DNA of 64,000 bases. Source: Chloroflexota bacterium. GTDB taxonomy: Bacteria > Chloroflexota > Anaerolineae > Anaerolineales > Villigracilaceae. The notes below the pieces were generated by a model. That model saw only the letters and a list, made by a program, of their open reading frames with translations, ran no database searches and was not told the DNA's origin. A program made the translations under genes and the position numbers. Shown in pieces: positions 28,051 through 36,539 of the stretch (within the stretch, counting starts at the first letter, position 1; the number at the start of each line of letters is the position of its first letter). The stretch spans positions 434,001-498,000 of the forward strand of contig JACPYX010000007.1 in NCBI GenBank assembly GCA_016195815.1, in the 5' to 3' direction.

Positions 28051-29721
28051 ATGTCGTTTATCATAAAATGTCTGGACTGTGGATATGCCGCCCCTTATTT
28101 TCCAACATCCACGAATTGTCCGCGTTGTAACAGCCAGTGGCGCGAGGCCGAATATGACTACGAGACTCTGGCAAAAACCCTGCCGTTGCAACTTTCGGGC
28201 CGCTCCTTCGACTTGTGGCGGTATCGCGAACTGCTGCCAGTCCGCAACCCCAACCCGACTCTGACTCTCGGCGAGGGCGGTACGCCGCTGATTCAGGCGG
28301 TCAATCTGGGCATGATGCTGGGAACTCCCAACCTGTTCATCAAGGATGAGCGTCAGGGGCCGACCAGTTCATTTAAGGATCGGCAGGCCTCCGTCACGAT
28401 TGCTGCGCTGAAAGAAGCGGGCATCACGGAGATGGTGGCCGCTTCCACCGGAAATGTCGCCATCGCATATTCTGCATTTGCGTCCCGCGCCGGGATAAAA
28501 CTCTGGGCGTTTGTAACCAGCCTGGTTCCCGCGGTAAAGATGCGTGAAATCGCCCTTTATGGAAGCCAGGTCGTCAAAGTCACAGGCTCTTATGACCAGG
28601 CCAAACAAGTTGCGGCCGAATTTGCGCGTCAAAGAAATCTTTATCAGGACATGGGCGCGCGCACCATTACTTCCATTGAAGCGATGAAGACGATTGCTTT
28701 TGAGATTGCCGAACAACTCACCGGCCTTCCTGGATCAAATAATTCAAGTAACGGCAAGGCTCCTCTCTGGCGCGCTCCTGATTGGTACGTGCAGGCCATT
28801 AGCGGCGGAATGGGGCCGTTGGGCGTCTATAAAGGCTTCCGAGAATTGAAGCAGATGGGATTGATAGACCGCATTCCGTCAATCGCTGTGATCCAGGCGG
28901 ACGGCTGTGCGCCGATGGTGAGCGGATTTAAACAGGGGCTGGAAACTGCCATTCCCGTAACCGCGCCTAATACGCGCATCGAAACGCTGGCAACGGGCGA
29001 TCCGGGACGATCTTATACGATCCTGCGCGAGCGCGTGATCGAAACAAAGGGCACCTTTGAAAGTGTCAGTGACGAAGAAGCATTCCGCGCCATGCACGTG
29101 CTGGCAAAAATGGAAGGCGTCTCAGCCGAGCCTGCCGCGGCGGTCGCCTTTGCCGGTTTATTCAAGCTGGTACGCGCAGGAACCATCAAACCGAATGAAA
29201 CAATTGTCGTCAACTGCACAGGCCACACAATGCCCGCGGAGGAATTCATTCTCGGCAGCAACTGGACGCGCGATGTGCAATTCCCGGCAAAGAAACAAGA
29301 AAATCCGGAGGAAGGCCTGCTCTCTGCGCTCAACCAGGTGGCTCCCAATCGTTTCCCGCGCGTTGCCATTGTGGACGACACAGCCGAAGCGCGGCGCCTG
29401 ATCCGCCGCATTCTGCAATCACAGGGCGATTTCGCGATTTTCGAAGCGGCCAATGGAAAAGAAGGCCTTGAATTGATTCAACGCGAACTGCCCGATCTGG
29501 TTATTCTCGATTTAATGATGCCCGAGATGGATGGCTTTGCAGTCATGGACGCGCTCAAAGCCAACCAGGATACTGCCGACATTCCAGTCATTGTCGCAAC
29601 CGCAAAAGAATTAACTCCTAATGAAAAGAGCCGACTCGGCACACAGATTCAATCATTGCTGCAAAAGGGCGATTTCCTCAACGACGAATTCCTTGAAGAA
29701 GTTAAAGCGCTGATCAAATAA
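28051..29721 (+). CDS. thrC: Threonine synthase fused to a response-regulator receiver domain
   Basis: A 556-residue fusion. A zinc-ribbon-like start (CLDCGY ... NCPRC) precedes a fold-type II PLP enzyme: GEGGTPL, GPTSSFKDRQASVTI with the Schiff-base lysine K109, ASTGNVAIAYSAFASRAG and the PLP-phosphate loop SGGMGPLG. Threonine synthase converts O-phosphohomoserine to threonine. After residue about 410 comes a full receiver (436-556): D442-D443, phospho-acceptor D487 in LVILDLMMPEMDG, T517 and K539 followed by G instead of P. AAGGA precedes the ATG, 13 bp after the hybrid kinase. The receiver resembles the kinase's REC2 over its C-terminal part (ELTPNEKSRL / DLTPEQHRQL, LLQKG / LINKG). Phosphorylation by that kinase is inferred, not shown. 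A simple fusion by sequencing error is unlikely because the single frame is continuous. Confidence 0.9.
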   Translation: MSFIIKCLDCGYAAPYFPTSTNCPRCNSQWREAEYDYETLAKTLPLQLSGRSFDLWRYRELLPVRNPNPTLTLGEGGTPLIQAVNLGMMLGTPNLFIKDERQGPTSSFKDRQASVTIAALKEAGITEMVAASTGNVAIAYSAFASRAGIKLWAFVTSLVPAVKMREIALYGSQVVKVTGSYDQAKQVAAEFARQRNLYQDMGARTITSIEAMKTIAFEIAEQLTGLPGSNNSSNGKAPLWRAPDWYVQAISGGMGPLGVYKGFRELKQMGLIDRIPSIAVIQADGCAPMVSGFKQGLETAIPVTAPNTRIETLATGDPGRSYTILRERVIETKGTFESVSDEEAFRAMHVLAKMEGVSAEPAAAVAFAGLFKLVRAGTIKPNETIVVNCTGHTMPAEEFILGSNWTRDVQFPAKKQENPEEGLLSALNQVAPNRFPRVAIVDDTAEARRLIRRILQSQGDFAIFEAANGKEGLELIQRELPDLVILDLMMPEMDGFAVMDALKANQDTADIPVIVATAKELTPNEKSRLGTQIQSLLQKGDFLNDEFLEEVKALIK

Positions 29722-29748
29722 CCACCGGCATTACTTAGCCAATTGACA

Positions 29749-30699
29749 ATGCAAAAAACCCACACGACAGGAATTTTCGCAGCGCTCAGTTCGGCGATCT
29801 TCCTCGGGCTTTCGCCTGTTTTTGGAAAACTCGCCATTAATTTTGGCTTCTCCCCGCTGGCTGTTGTGGCGTTGCGCACCAGCATGGCCGCGGCGTTGAT
29901 TTTTTTGATCGTTATCATTTTTTATCGGTCATTCCTTTATATATTTCCCGTCGGGCTATTTGGGTGTATTTTGGCCGGGCTGATCAACGGACTTGGTTCG
30001 ATCTTATACTACATGGCGCTTACGCGTTTAAGCGCCAGCGTTGGCCAGATGCTGTATTCCCTTTATCCATTTTTCGTGGCAATCTGGATGGTGCTTGACC
30101 GTCAACCGCCCAGCCGTCTGACACTGATTCGCATCGGTATCGCCACGGCGGCCATGCTCCTGCTCACCAGCCTTCCATCCAATTCAGCCGACCCGCTTGG
30201 CGTGGCAATGATGCTTGGCGCCGCCATTCTGTATGCTTTACATCTTCCGATAAATCAACGCGTGCTTTACGAAGTACCCGCCCCGACGGTCACACTTTAT
30301 ACATTACTTTCAATGAGCGCCGTCGTCGTGCCGGCGTATTTGATCTTCGACACAAAGTGGCCTACGATCAGTATGCCGTGGTGGCCGGTCTTCGGGTTAA
30401 CCCTGGTCACATCGCTTTCACGTTTATCGCTATTCCTGGGAATAAAACGAATCGGCGGGATGCAAACCGCCCTGCTCGGTTTAGGCGAGCTATTGGTGAC
30501 AATTTTGTTCAGCTACATTTGGCTGGGCGAGCAGCTTTCATGGACTCAATGGCTGGGCGCGGCGGGACTCGGCTTGAGCCTGCTTCTCGTTAGATTCGAA
30601 TCGCCGCCCCCCCTTCCTCACAGCAGCAAAAACGGCTGGCTGTCTTGGATCCGTCCGCCGGATATTCCGCGCGATATTCCCTGGGGACCGCATGAATAA
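29749..30699 (+). CDS. EamA/DMT-family transporter
   Basis: A 316-residue integral membrane protein with about ten hydrophobic helices in two EamA repeats (first half begins GIFAALSSAIFLGLSPVFGK, second half covers about 160-295). Members of the drug/metabolite superfamily export amino acids or other metabolites. The ATG at 29749 is preferred; a TTG two codons earlier is possible and no strong Shine-Dalgarno is visible. It lies 27 bp after the threonine synthase fusion, so export of threonine or a related amino acid is an attractive but unproved role. The C-terminal tail is proline-rich (RPPDIPRDIPWGP). It is the last gene of the plus-strand operon and converges with the regulator at 30721 without an obvious terminator hairpin. 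Confidence 0.82.
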   Translation: MQKTHTTGIFAALSSAIFLGLSPVFGKLAINFGFSPLAVVALRTSMAAALIFLIVIIFYRSFLYIFPVGLFGCILAGLINGLGSILYYMALTRLSASVGQMLYSLYPFFVAIWMVLDRQPPSRLTLIRIGIATAAMLLLTSLPSNSADPLGVAMMLGAAILYALHLPINQRVLYEVPAPTVTLYTLLSMSAVVVPAYLIFDTKWPTISMPWWPVFGLTLVTSLSRLSLFLGIKRIGGMQTALLGLGELLVTILFSYIWLGEQLSWTQWLGAAGLGLSLLLVRFESPPPLPHSSKNGWLSWIRPPDIPRDIPWGPHE

Positions 30700-30720
30700 C
30701 AACAGGGATCTCCTGCTAAT

Positions 30721-31458
30721 TTATTTCTCGCCCTCATAAACATATCCCGTTCCACGCACACTGGCAACGCGCTCCGAGAGAGCCGGGAATTCATCAAGTT
30801 TGTGGCGCAAGCGGCTTACCAGTGGACGCAGGATTTCAGGCGCTTCACGCTGGGACGTATCATATCCCTGCACCAACAAGACCAATTCCCGATGCGAAAA
30901 AACCTTGCCCTCATTCTCCATCAAAATACGAAGCAGGCGTCCCTCAGCTGGAGTTAGATGTTCGACCTTCCTGCCGGAACGGATCTGACGCCTTGAAAGA
31001 TCAACAAGCGTGCCATCCTTCAAACGAAATTCAATAACAGTTTCGTCCACTTCAGTTGAATCGCCGCCACCGCTCTTGGATTGCAGCTTAGCCGTCCGGC
31101 GTGTTAAACCTTTTTTGACGCTGGCCAGAACTTGCGCGGGGGAGGCTGGTTTTGTCAGATAATCATGGATACGCAGCCGCAGGGCCTGAATGGCCGAATC
31201 GGTTGACCCATACGCGGTAAGCAAAATCACTTCAGTGTCTGGCGAGACCTGATTTACCACCTGGATCACCTGCAAACCATCCATGCCAGGCATACGCAAA
31301 TCCACCACCATCAAGTCTACGGGATGCGTGCGAACATGCTCCACCGCCGCTTGACCGTTTGGAACAGAAAACACATTATAGCCTTCCAGCTTGAGTATCT
31401 CCGTCAACGATTGGCGCGCCACATTTTCGTCGTCCACAACCAGGATATTTGATTTCAT
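30721..31458 (-). CDS. Response regulator with C-terminal winged-helix DNA-binding domain (OmpR-like)
   Basis: A 245-residue transcription regulator. Receiver 1-120: ILVVDDENVAR, phospho-acceptor D53 in LMVVDLRMPGMDG, LLTAYGS and the lysine in YLTKPASP. A Ser/Gly linker leads to a winged helix (about 145-245) with HLTPAEGRLLRILMENEGKV, VSRLRHKLDEFP and the wing VRGTGYVYEGE, as in OmpR/PhoB. It should bind DNA as a phosphorylated dimer. Its start overlaps the stop of the upstream kinase gene (TAATG), so it is the cognate partner of the kinase at 31458-33023 and probably also of that at 33027-35621. Targets are not visible; the neighbouring catabolic cluster or its own operon are candidates. 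Confidence 0.92.
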   Translation of the reverse strand: MKSNILVVDDENVARQSLTEILKLEGYNVFSVPNGQAAVEHVRTHPVDLMVVDLRMPGMDGLQVIQVVNQVSPDTEVILLTAYGSTDSAIQALRLRIHDYLTKPASPAQVLASVKKGLTRRTAKLQSKSGGGDSTEVDETVIEFRLKDGTLVDLSRRQIRSGRKVEHLTPAEGRLLRILMENEGKVFSHRELVLLVQGYDTSQREAPEILRPLVSRLRHKLDEFPALSERVASVRGTGYVYEGEK

Positions 31459-33023
31459 TATTTGCCTCCGATGGGCAGGAAAACGCGGAAGCAGGCGCCC
31501 TTTCCGTGATCCGGGAGCAGTTCCAACGTCCCGCCATGAGCCGTGATGATATTGTAACTTACCGTCAAGCCCAGCCCTGTCCCGCCATCCTTAGTACTGA
31601 AAAAGGGTTCAAAAATACTGGTCTGTTTTTCGCGCGAGACGCCCGGGCCGCTGTCATCAAACAGGATTTCCACCCCGCCTTTTACAGCCCGCGCTGCGAC
31701 CCGCAAATGGCCCCCATCCGGCATCGCATCAAATGCGTTTAGAATAAGATTTATGAAGACCTGCTGGATTTGACTCCCGACTGCCATGACAGAAGGCAGT
31801 GATGAAGACAGTTCCATTTTAACTTTGACCCCGCGCTCGGCAAGCTGCTTCTGTGTCAGGTTGACCACATAGCCAAGCAAATCCGCCAGATCAACTTGCT
31901 CTGGCCTGACTGCGCCGGGACGATAAAAATCAAGCATCCGTTGCACGGTCAGCGACAGCCGCTCCAACTCCATACGCGCCATATCAAAATACTCTTTGCG
32001 TTTCTCAACCGATAGGTCTTCGCGCCCGGCTAAATGCAGGCAATTTTGTACCGACTGCAATGGATTATTTACTTCGTGGGCAATGGATGCGCTTAAACGT
32101 CCGGCGGCGGCCATTTTCTCGGCCCGCAACAAAGCGTTTTGTGACTCTTCGATCTTGCGGATGTAAGCGCGTTGCTCATCATATAAGCGGGCGTTTTCCA
32201 TTGCCGCCGCCGCCTGCCGCCCTAGAATCTGAAACATCTCCAGGTCGGCTTCGCTAAAGCCGGGTTCGCCGATATTCCTGCCTGCAAACAAGACCCCGCG
32301 AAAATTCTGGCGCGCCACCGGAATAAACATAGCCGCGCTCAACTCCGTTTTTCGCAATCGCGCCTGCGCATTTAGATCTCCCGGTCCGCTCGAATTGATC
32401 AAAAGAGGCGAACCACTTGCATCCACTTGAACAATAAAATCAGCCAGCATCCTACCCTGCCCCGCAAGCAAAATAAATCTTCCCTCATCGTGGGAGTATT
32501 GGTAATAGGACGCATGTGCGCATCGCAATTGGCCGAGAACTGCATGAATAATAAGGTCAAGTAAAGATTCGCTGCGAGTTTCAGACAACAAAGACTCGGT
32601 CACTTCGAATAAAGGCCGCAGGGCGTGAATACGCGCGGCATCTCGCTTTTGCCGGCTGTCGGCCAGCGCCTGCTTGACGGCTTCGACCAATTCACTACTC
32701 TTCTCAAATGGCTTAAGTAGCAGGCCGTCCACACCCTGCCGCAGTGCTCGAATGGCGGTCTCGACAGTGCCAAACCCGGTCATCACCAGCACAGCCAGGT
32801 CAGGTTGCAGGCGGCGCGCATGTGCTACAACTTCAAAACCATCCACGTCGGGCATGCGAATATCAACCAACAAAATATCGGCTTTATTTGTCTTGAGCCA
32901 TTCAACTGCCTGATGCGGGTCAGTCAGCGATGCAACAACATATCCGGCCCGCGACAATATGCGTTTACATAGCAATACAATACCGGGCTCATCGTCAACC
33001 ACAAGAACAGAAAGAGGATCCAT
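31458..33023 (-). CDS. REC-GAF-histidine kinase
   Basis: A 521-residue soluble kinase with an N-terminal receiver, the reverse of the usual hybrid order. REC 5-120 (D54 in ILLVDIRMPDVDG, K104 in LLLKPFEK), GAF about 140-285, HisKA with H316 in LSASIAHEVNNPLQSVQN (NtrB-like NNPL form), HATPase with NLILNAFDAMPDGG, DDSGPGVS and GGTGLGLTVSYNI. The receiver may accept phosphate from the adjacent three-GAF kinase and gate this kinase, forming a chain to the winged-helix regulator. Genes are 3 bp apart upstream and overlap by 1 bp downstream. No membrane segment. Confidence 0.92.
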   Translation of the reverse strand: MDPLSVLVVDDEPGIVLLCKRILSRAGYVVASLTDPHQAVEWLKTNKADILLVDIRMPDVDGFEVVAHARRLQPDLAVLVMTGFGTVETAIRALRQGVDGLLLKPFEKSSELVEAVKQALADSRQKRDAARIHALRPLFEVTESLLSETRSESLLDLIIHAVLGQLRCAHASYYQYSHDEGRFILLAGQGRMLADFIVQVDASGSPLLINSSGPGDLNAQARLRKTELSAAMFIPVARQNFRGVLFAGRNIGEPGFSEADLEMFQILGRQAAAAMENARLYDEQRAYIRKIEESQNALLRAEKMAAAGRLSASIAHEVNNPLQSVQNCLHLAGREDLSVEKRKEYFDMARMELERLSLTVQRMLDFYRPGAVRPEQVDLADLLGYVVNLTQKQLAERGVKVKMELSSSLPSVMAVGSQIQQVFINLILNAFDAMPDGGHLRVAARAVKGGVEILFDDSGPGVSREKQTSIFEPFFSTKDGGTGLGLTVSYNIITAHGGTLELLPDHGKGACFRVFLPIGGK

Positions 33024-33026
33024 AAC

Positions 33027-35621
33027 TTATATCGGCAACCAGACTGTGAACGTTGAGCCCAAACCCGGCCTGCTCTCCACTTCGATTGTACCGCCATGAT
33101 CTGTGACAATGCCGTATGTTACCGACAACCCAAGCCCGGTGCCGCCTGTATTCCCCTTTGTTGTAAAGAACGGCTCAAAGATGCGTTCCTTATTTTGCGG
33201 ATCAATCCCAATTCCGCTGTCTTTTATAGAGACAGTAACCCACGAGCGGTTGCCCCTTTCGCGCGTCACAGTTTGAATATCCAAATTCCCCCCAGATGGC
33301 ATTGCCTGCAAAGCGTTATGGATTAGATTCAGAAAGACCTGCTTCATCTGGTTACTGTCAACCGAAGCCCAGGGAAGTTCTTTTCCAAGCCAGATATTCA
33401 AGCGGACGCCGCTGGTGTGGATAAGATGCTTTGTAAGCGCCAGCACATCTTCAACGATTTCGTTAATATCGGACTTTGAGCGGATGCGCTCGCCCTGCCG
33501 GGCAAAATCCAGCAGGCGCCTGACAACACCGCGGGCGCGATGCGCCTCATGCAAGACCATCTGAATGTCGGCCCGATGCGGCGCGTCATCAGGTGTTTCT
33601 TCCAGCAAAAGTTCCGTAAACCCCGTTACCGTTGTCAAAGGGTTGTTCAATTCATGCGCAATACCTGCCGCCATTTCACCAACTGCCGCCAGTTTGGCGG
33701 CCTGAATAAGCCGGCTCTCCGCATCCTGCTGGGCAGTCATGCGCGCCCGCAACTCGACTTGAGCGGCCCGCAATTGGTGGACAGTCTCCTGCAATCGTTG
33801 ATATTGATCAGCACTGGAAACTACCGTTGCAAGCACACCCGCCAAAGATTCTATCGCAAGCAAATCGTTATTCGTAAACGCATTGCTTTGACTGCTTTCC
33901 ACGTCAATAATGCCGAGTATTCGTCCCCCGTCCTTCAAGGCAACACACAATTCAGATCTTGCATCCCAGCCCTGCAACTGCTTATATAATTTATTCTGGC
34001 TGGTGTCATTGACCAACACACTCTCGCCTGTATAAAAAACGTGCCCCGTGATACCAGCGCTGACAACAAAGTCTTCGCTACCCAAAGCGCGTTGAACCAA
34101 AGAGCGGCGCGAACCGCCGAATCCTAGGATTGGCGAGGCCGAATCATCACCGATTAACATCACGCCAGCCAGCTCATACGCAAAATATTCAGCCAGCAGG
34201 TCGGCAGTAATCTGTGCCATTTCTCTTTTATCACTCAGCCCGATTACCTGCTGAACCACCTCATGGATCAAACCCAAATTGCGCGCACGCGCTTCGGCCT
34301 CCTCGCGCAAACGGCCATATTCCACAAGCCCGGCAAGATGGCTGGCTATAACGACCATTAGATGCTCGTCATATTGACTGAACGCATCCTGGCGCGTGCT
34401 TTCGAGGGAAAGGATGCCTATCGTTTGCCCGCGATATTTAAGTGGAACCATTAACCCGGAGCGCGCCCCCGAATAAACGGGCTTGAAATCGGAGTTGGAA
34501 AGATCGCTCAAGCGCAAAGTACGGCCATTTTGTAAATAAGGCAGTATGGGATGATCCGCCAAAGAGGTGCTTTGTGCGCTGAACTTCCCATCGCGATTAC
34601 TAAATTCACGCACCAGGCGCCCGCCCATGGATGGCAAATAAAGCGCGATCAACTCAGTGCGAAAGGAGCGCGTCAAAAGACCGAATACGCGGCGGGCGAT
34701 CTGATCCAGGTTTTGGGCCGAAGAAACGGTAACAGCAAAATCGTTGAGCATCGCCAGGCGGCGCAAATGTCCTGTAAGCTCATTGAATGTAACGATGACC
34801 TCCACTGAAGGAGACGCCTGCCTGGCAAGTTCTCTCAACTTTTGCCATTCGTCTGCGCTAAATTCAGCCTGGCTCCAGAGCGCAATTGCGCCGATCAGCC
34901 GCCGCCCGATAACGAGCGGCAGGCAGACCCAAAATTTTGTATTCGATTTGCGCGTTGCGTGAGGCAGATTGTCCCATTCGGGCTGGCCCTTTGAAACAGA
35001 CACGTCTGCCAGTGTGCGGTGCAATCGTCGCAGCATGTTATTCGAGTCGATCAAAAGCGAAAGCCCATCTCCACGCGGATCGTTCCACTGGGCTGAAATA
35101 TCAAGCGTGTCGCCGCGGCGTATAGCGAGCCATGCTCCCTGGGGGTTAACAGCATGGACAAAACTTGTCAGCACACGCTCAAGCACACGCGGCATGTCGT
35201 AGGGTAAATCGGTCTGCAAACCGGGAATTAAAATTTCTGAGGGCGCTACAACAGACGGCAGGGATTGAAACAGCCCAGCCATAAGCCTCCAGATGCGTTG
35301 AGCGTTCGCAGTTTGCTGATCGGCAGCAACGAGAATTGCACGAAACGAGTTCGAGATGGGATAAACGTACAGGCGGGCCGCGCCCAGTTTTGAATCCGAT
35401 AAAGAAGCAGAGCGGCTGTTCTCACCCTCCGAAGCTCCCAGCAGCCACGCATCCACCGTCTCTTGCGCGAGAAATTTTGTCAATGCAGTTTGTTTTGTTT
35501 TATTGAGATTGGATACAGACTGCAAAAGCCAATGACCGCCTTCGCGCTCGGCAATGACAGCCCACAGCGCGCCCGTTAACTGGCAAGCCTCTTTCAGTTG
35601 AGTTTCGTTATTATCAACCAT
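33027..35621 (-). CDS. Three-GAF histidine kinase
   Basis: An 864-residue soluble kinase. The first about 130 residues are a degenerate GAF-like unit; GAF-like domains follow at about 145-290, 300-445 and 455-600 (ALYLPSMGGRLVREFSNRDG; GITGHVFYTGESVLVNDTSQ; LGIIDVESSQSNAF). HisKA has its histidine near 656 in VGEMAAGIAHELNNPLTTVT, and the HATPase shows NLIHNALQAMPSGG, DSGIGIDPQ and GGTGLGLSVTYGI. It is the first gene of the minus-strand signalling operon. A TATAAT lies only 11 bp before the ATG, so the message may be nearly leaderless. No transmembrane segment; it should sense intracellular cues. Confidence 0.9.
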   Translation of the reverse strand: MVDNNETQLKEACQLTGALWAVIAEREGGHWLLQSVSNLNKTKQTALTKFLAQETVDAWLLGASEGENSRSASLSDSKLGAARLYVYPISNSFRAILVAADQQTANAQRIWRLMAGLFQSLPSVVAPSEILIPGLQTDLPYDMPRVLERVLTSFVHAVNPQGAWLAIRRGDTLDISAQWNDPRGDGLSLLIDSNNMLRRLHRTLADVSVSKGQPEWDNLPHATRKSNTKFWVCLPLVIGRRLIGAIALWSQAEFSADEWQKLRELARQASPSVEVIVTFNELTGHLRRLAMLNDFAVTVSSAQNLDQIARRVFGLLTRSFRTELIALYLPSMGGRLVREFSNRDGKFSAQSTSLADHPILPYLQNGRTLRLSDLSNSDFKPVYSGARSGLMVPLKYRGQTIGILSLESTRQDAFSQYDEHLMVVIASHLAGLVEYGRLREEAEARARNLGLIHEVVQQVIGLSDKREMAQITADLLAEYFAYELAGVMLIGDDSASPILGFGGSRRSLVQRALGSEDFVVSAGITGHVFYTGESVLVNDTSQNKLYKQLQGWDARSELCVALKDGGRILGIIDVESSQSNAFTNNDLLAIESLAGVLATVVSSADQYQRLQETVHQLRAAQVELRARMTAQQDAESRLIQAAKLAAVGEMAAGIAHELNNPLTTVTGFTELLLEETPDDAPHRADIQMVLHEAHRARGVVRRLLDFARQGERIRSKSDINEIVEDVLALTKHLIHTSGVRLNIWLGKELPWASVDSNQMKQVFLNLIHNALQAMPSGGNLDIQTVTRERGNRSWVTVSIKDSGIGIDPQNKERIFEPFFTTKGNTGGTGLGLSVTYGIVTDHGGTIEVESRPGLGSTFTVWLPI

Positions 35622-35631
35622 ATTCGTTGAA

Positions 35632-35637
35632 ATTATA
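35632..35637 (-). promoter_or_regulatory. Probable -10 element of the minus-strand kinase operon
   Basis: On the minus strand TATAAT, preceded by TG one base away (extended form), ends 10 nt before the ATG at 35621. No good -35 is seen at 17 bp. A start about 7 nt downstream of the box would leave a leader of only a few bases. Confidence 0.45.
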
Positions 35638-35742
35638 CAGCACGGCGAGCCGGTTTTTACCCCTAGAATCGCGAACTTGAGTAGCTCAAATAGATAAAAT
35701 CCAGCTTAGTATTGCATCTTTAAATCTTGGTTTAATCAGACA

Positions 35743-35770
35743 TTGACAACCATGCTCATCGTGATATACT
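35743..35770 (+). promoter_or_regulatory. Near-consensus sigma-70 promoter of the GntR-led cluster
   Basis: TTGACA (35743-35748), a 16-bp spacer and TATACT (35765-35770) with an extended -10 TGA just before it. It lies 42 bp upstream of the regulator's ATG in the 191-bp divergent gap. Such a strong core promoter is what one expects for a gene set controlled by repression. No clear FadR-type palindrome could be fixed by eye. Confidence 0.7.
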
Positions 35771-35812
35771 GGCAGAGACATCATACCACCGCACCACAAA
35801 GGACGGTCGTTT

Positions 35813-36517
35813 ATGTACCTGCCTATTCAAACCGAACGCTTATACGAAAGAATCGTAAGCCAAATTGAACAGCGGATCGAAGCAGGGGATTTAAAGGTAG
35901 GCGATCAGTTGCCCTCGGAGCGCGAACTTGCTGAACAGTTTGCGGTCAGCCGTACGGCTGTACGCGAAGCGGTTAAAGCATTACGCCAAAAGGGATTGAT
36001 GGAGATCAGACCGGGTCGGGGGACTTTTATAACAAACGCAACATCAGACACAATTCGCGATTCTATCGGCATGTTAATGAAATTCGGAATTGCCAAAGGT
36101 TCTGGGAATCTGGTTGAGGTACGGGAGATCCTTGAGCCCGAAATTGCCGCGCTAGCCGCGACGCGAATCACCGACGAATACATCACCGCAATGCGCGAAG
36201 CAGTTGAGATCATGGAGACAGCTTTAGATAATGTCGATGTCTTTGTTGAGGCCGATCTGGATTTCCATCTTGCATTGGCCGAAGGGACGCAGAATCCTTT
36301 CATTCCCATTTTGATGGACTCGATCATTGACCTGCTTCGCGAACAAAGGAAACGCATCGGACTCACGAAAGGCGGCCTCCAACGCGGACAAGTTCATCAC
36401 AAGAAAATTTTGGATTCCGTTATCCGCCGTGACCCTCAGGCCGCGCGCCAGGCAATGCAGGATCATTTGCAACAAGTACGAGAAGATTCAAAAGCCTCTT
36501 CCGCAGACGCGGACTGA
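35813..36517 (+). CDS. GntR-family regulator, FadR/FCD subfamily
   Basis: A 234-residue repressor-type protein. The winged helix (about 8-75) shows GDQLPSERELAEQFAVSRTAVREAVKALRQKGL in typical form and the wing RPGRGTFI. Residues about 95-225 are the all-helical FCD ligand/metal domain: EVREILEPEIAALAA, DLDFHLALAEGTQNP and HHKKILDSVIRRDP, giving the Asp/His residues that bind metal in this family. FCD regulators usually sense a carboxylic acid intermediate of the pathway they control. AAAGGA lies about 10 nt before the ATG. It heads the long plus-strand metabolic gene set, 22 bp before a beta-hydroxyacid dehydrogenase, so it is the probable local regulator. Confidence 0.92.
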   Translation: MYLPIQTERLYERIVSQIEQRIEAGDLKVGDQLPSERELAEQFAVSRTAVREAVKALRQKGLMEIRPGRGTFITNATSDTIRDSIGMLMKFGIAKGSGNLVEVREILEPEIAALAATRITDEYITAMREAVEIMETALDNVDVFVEADLDFHLALAEGTQNPFIPILMDSIIDLLREQRKRIGLTKGGLQRGQVHHKKILDSVIRRDPQAARQAMQDHLQQVREDSKASSADAD

Positions 36518-36539
36518 GGCTTATTTTTTGGAGGATTTC

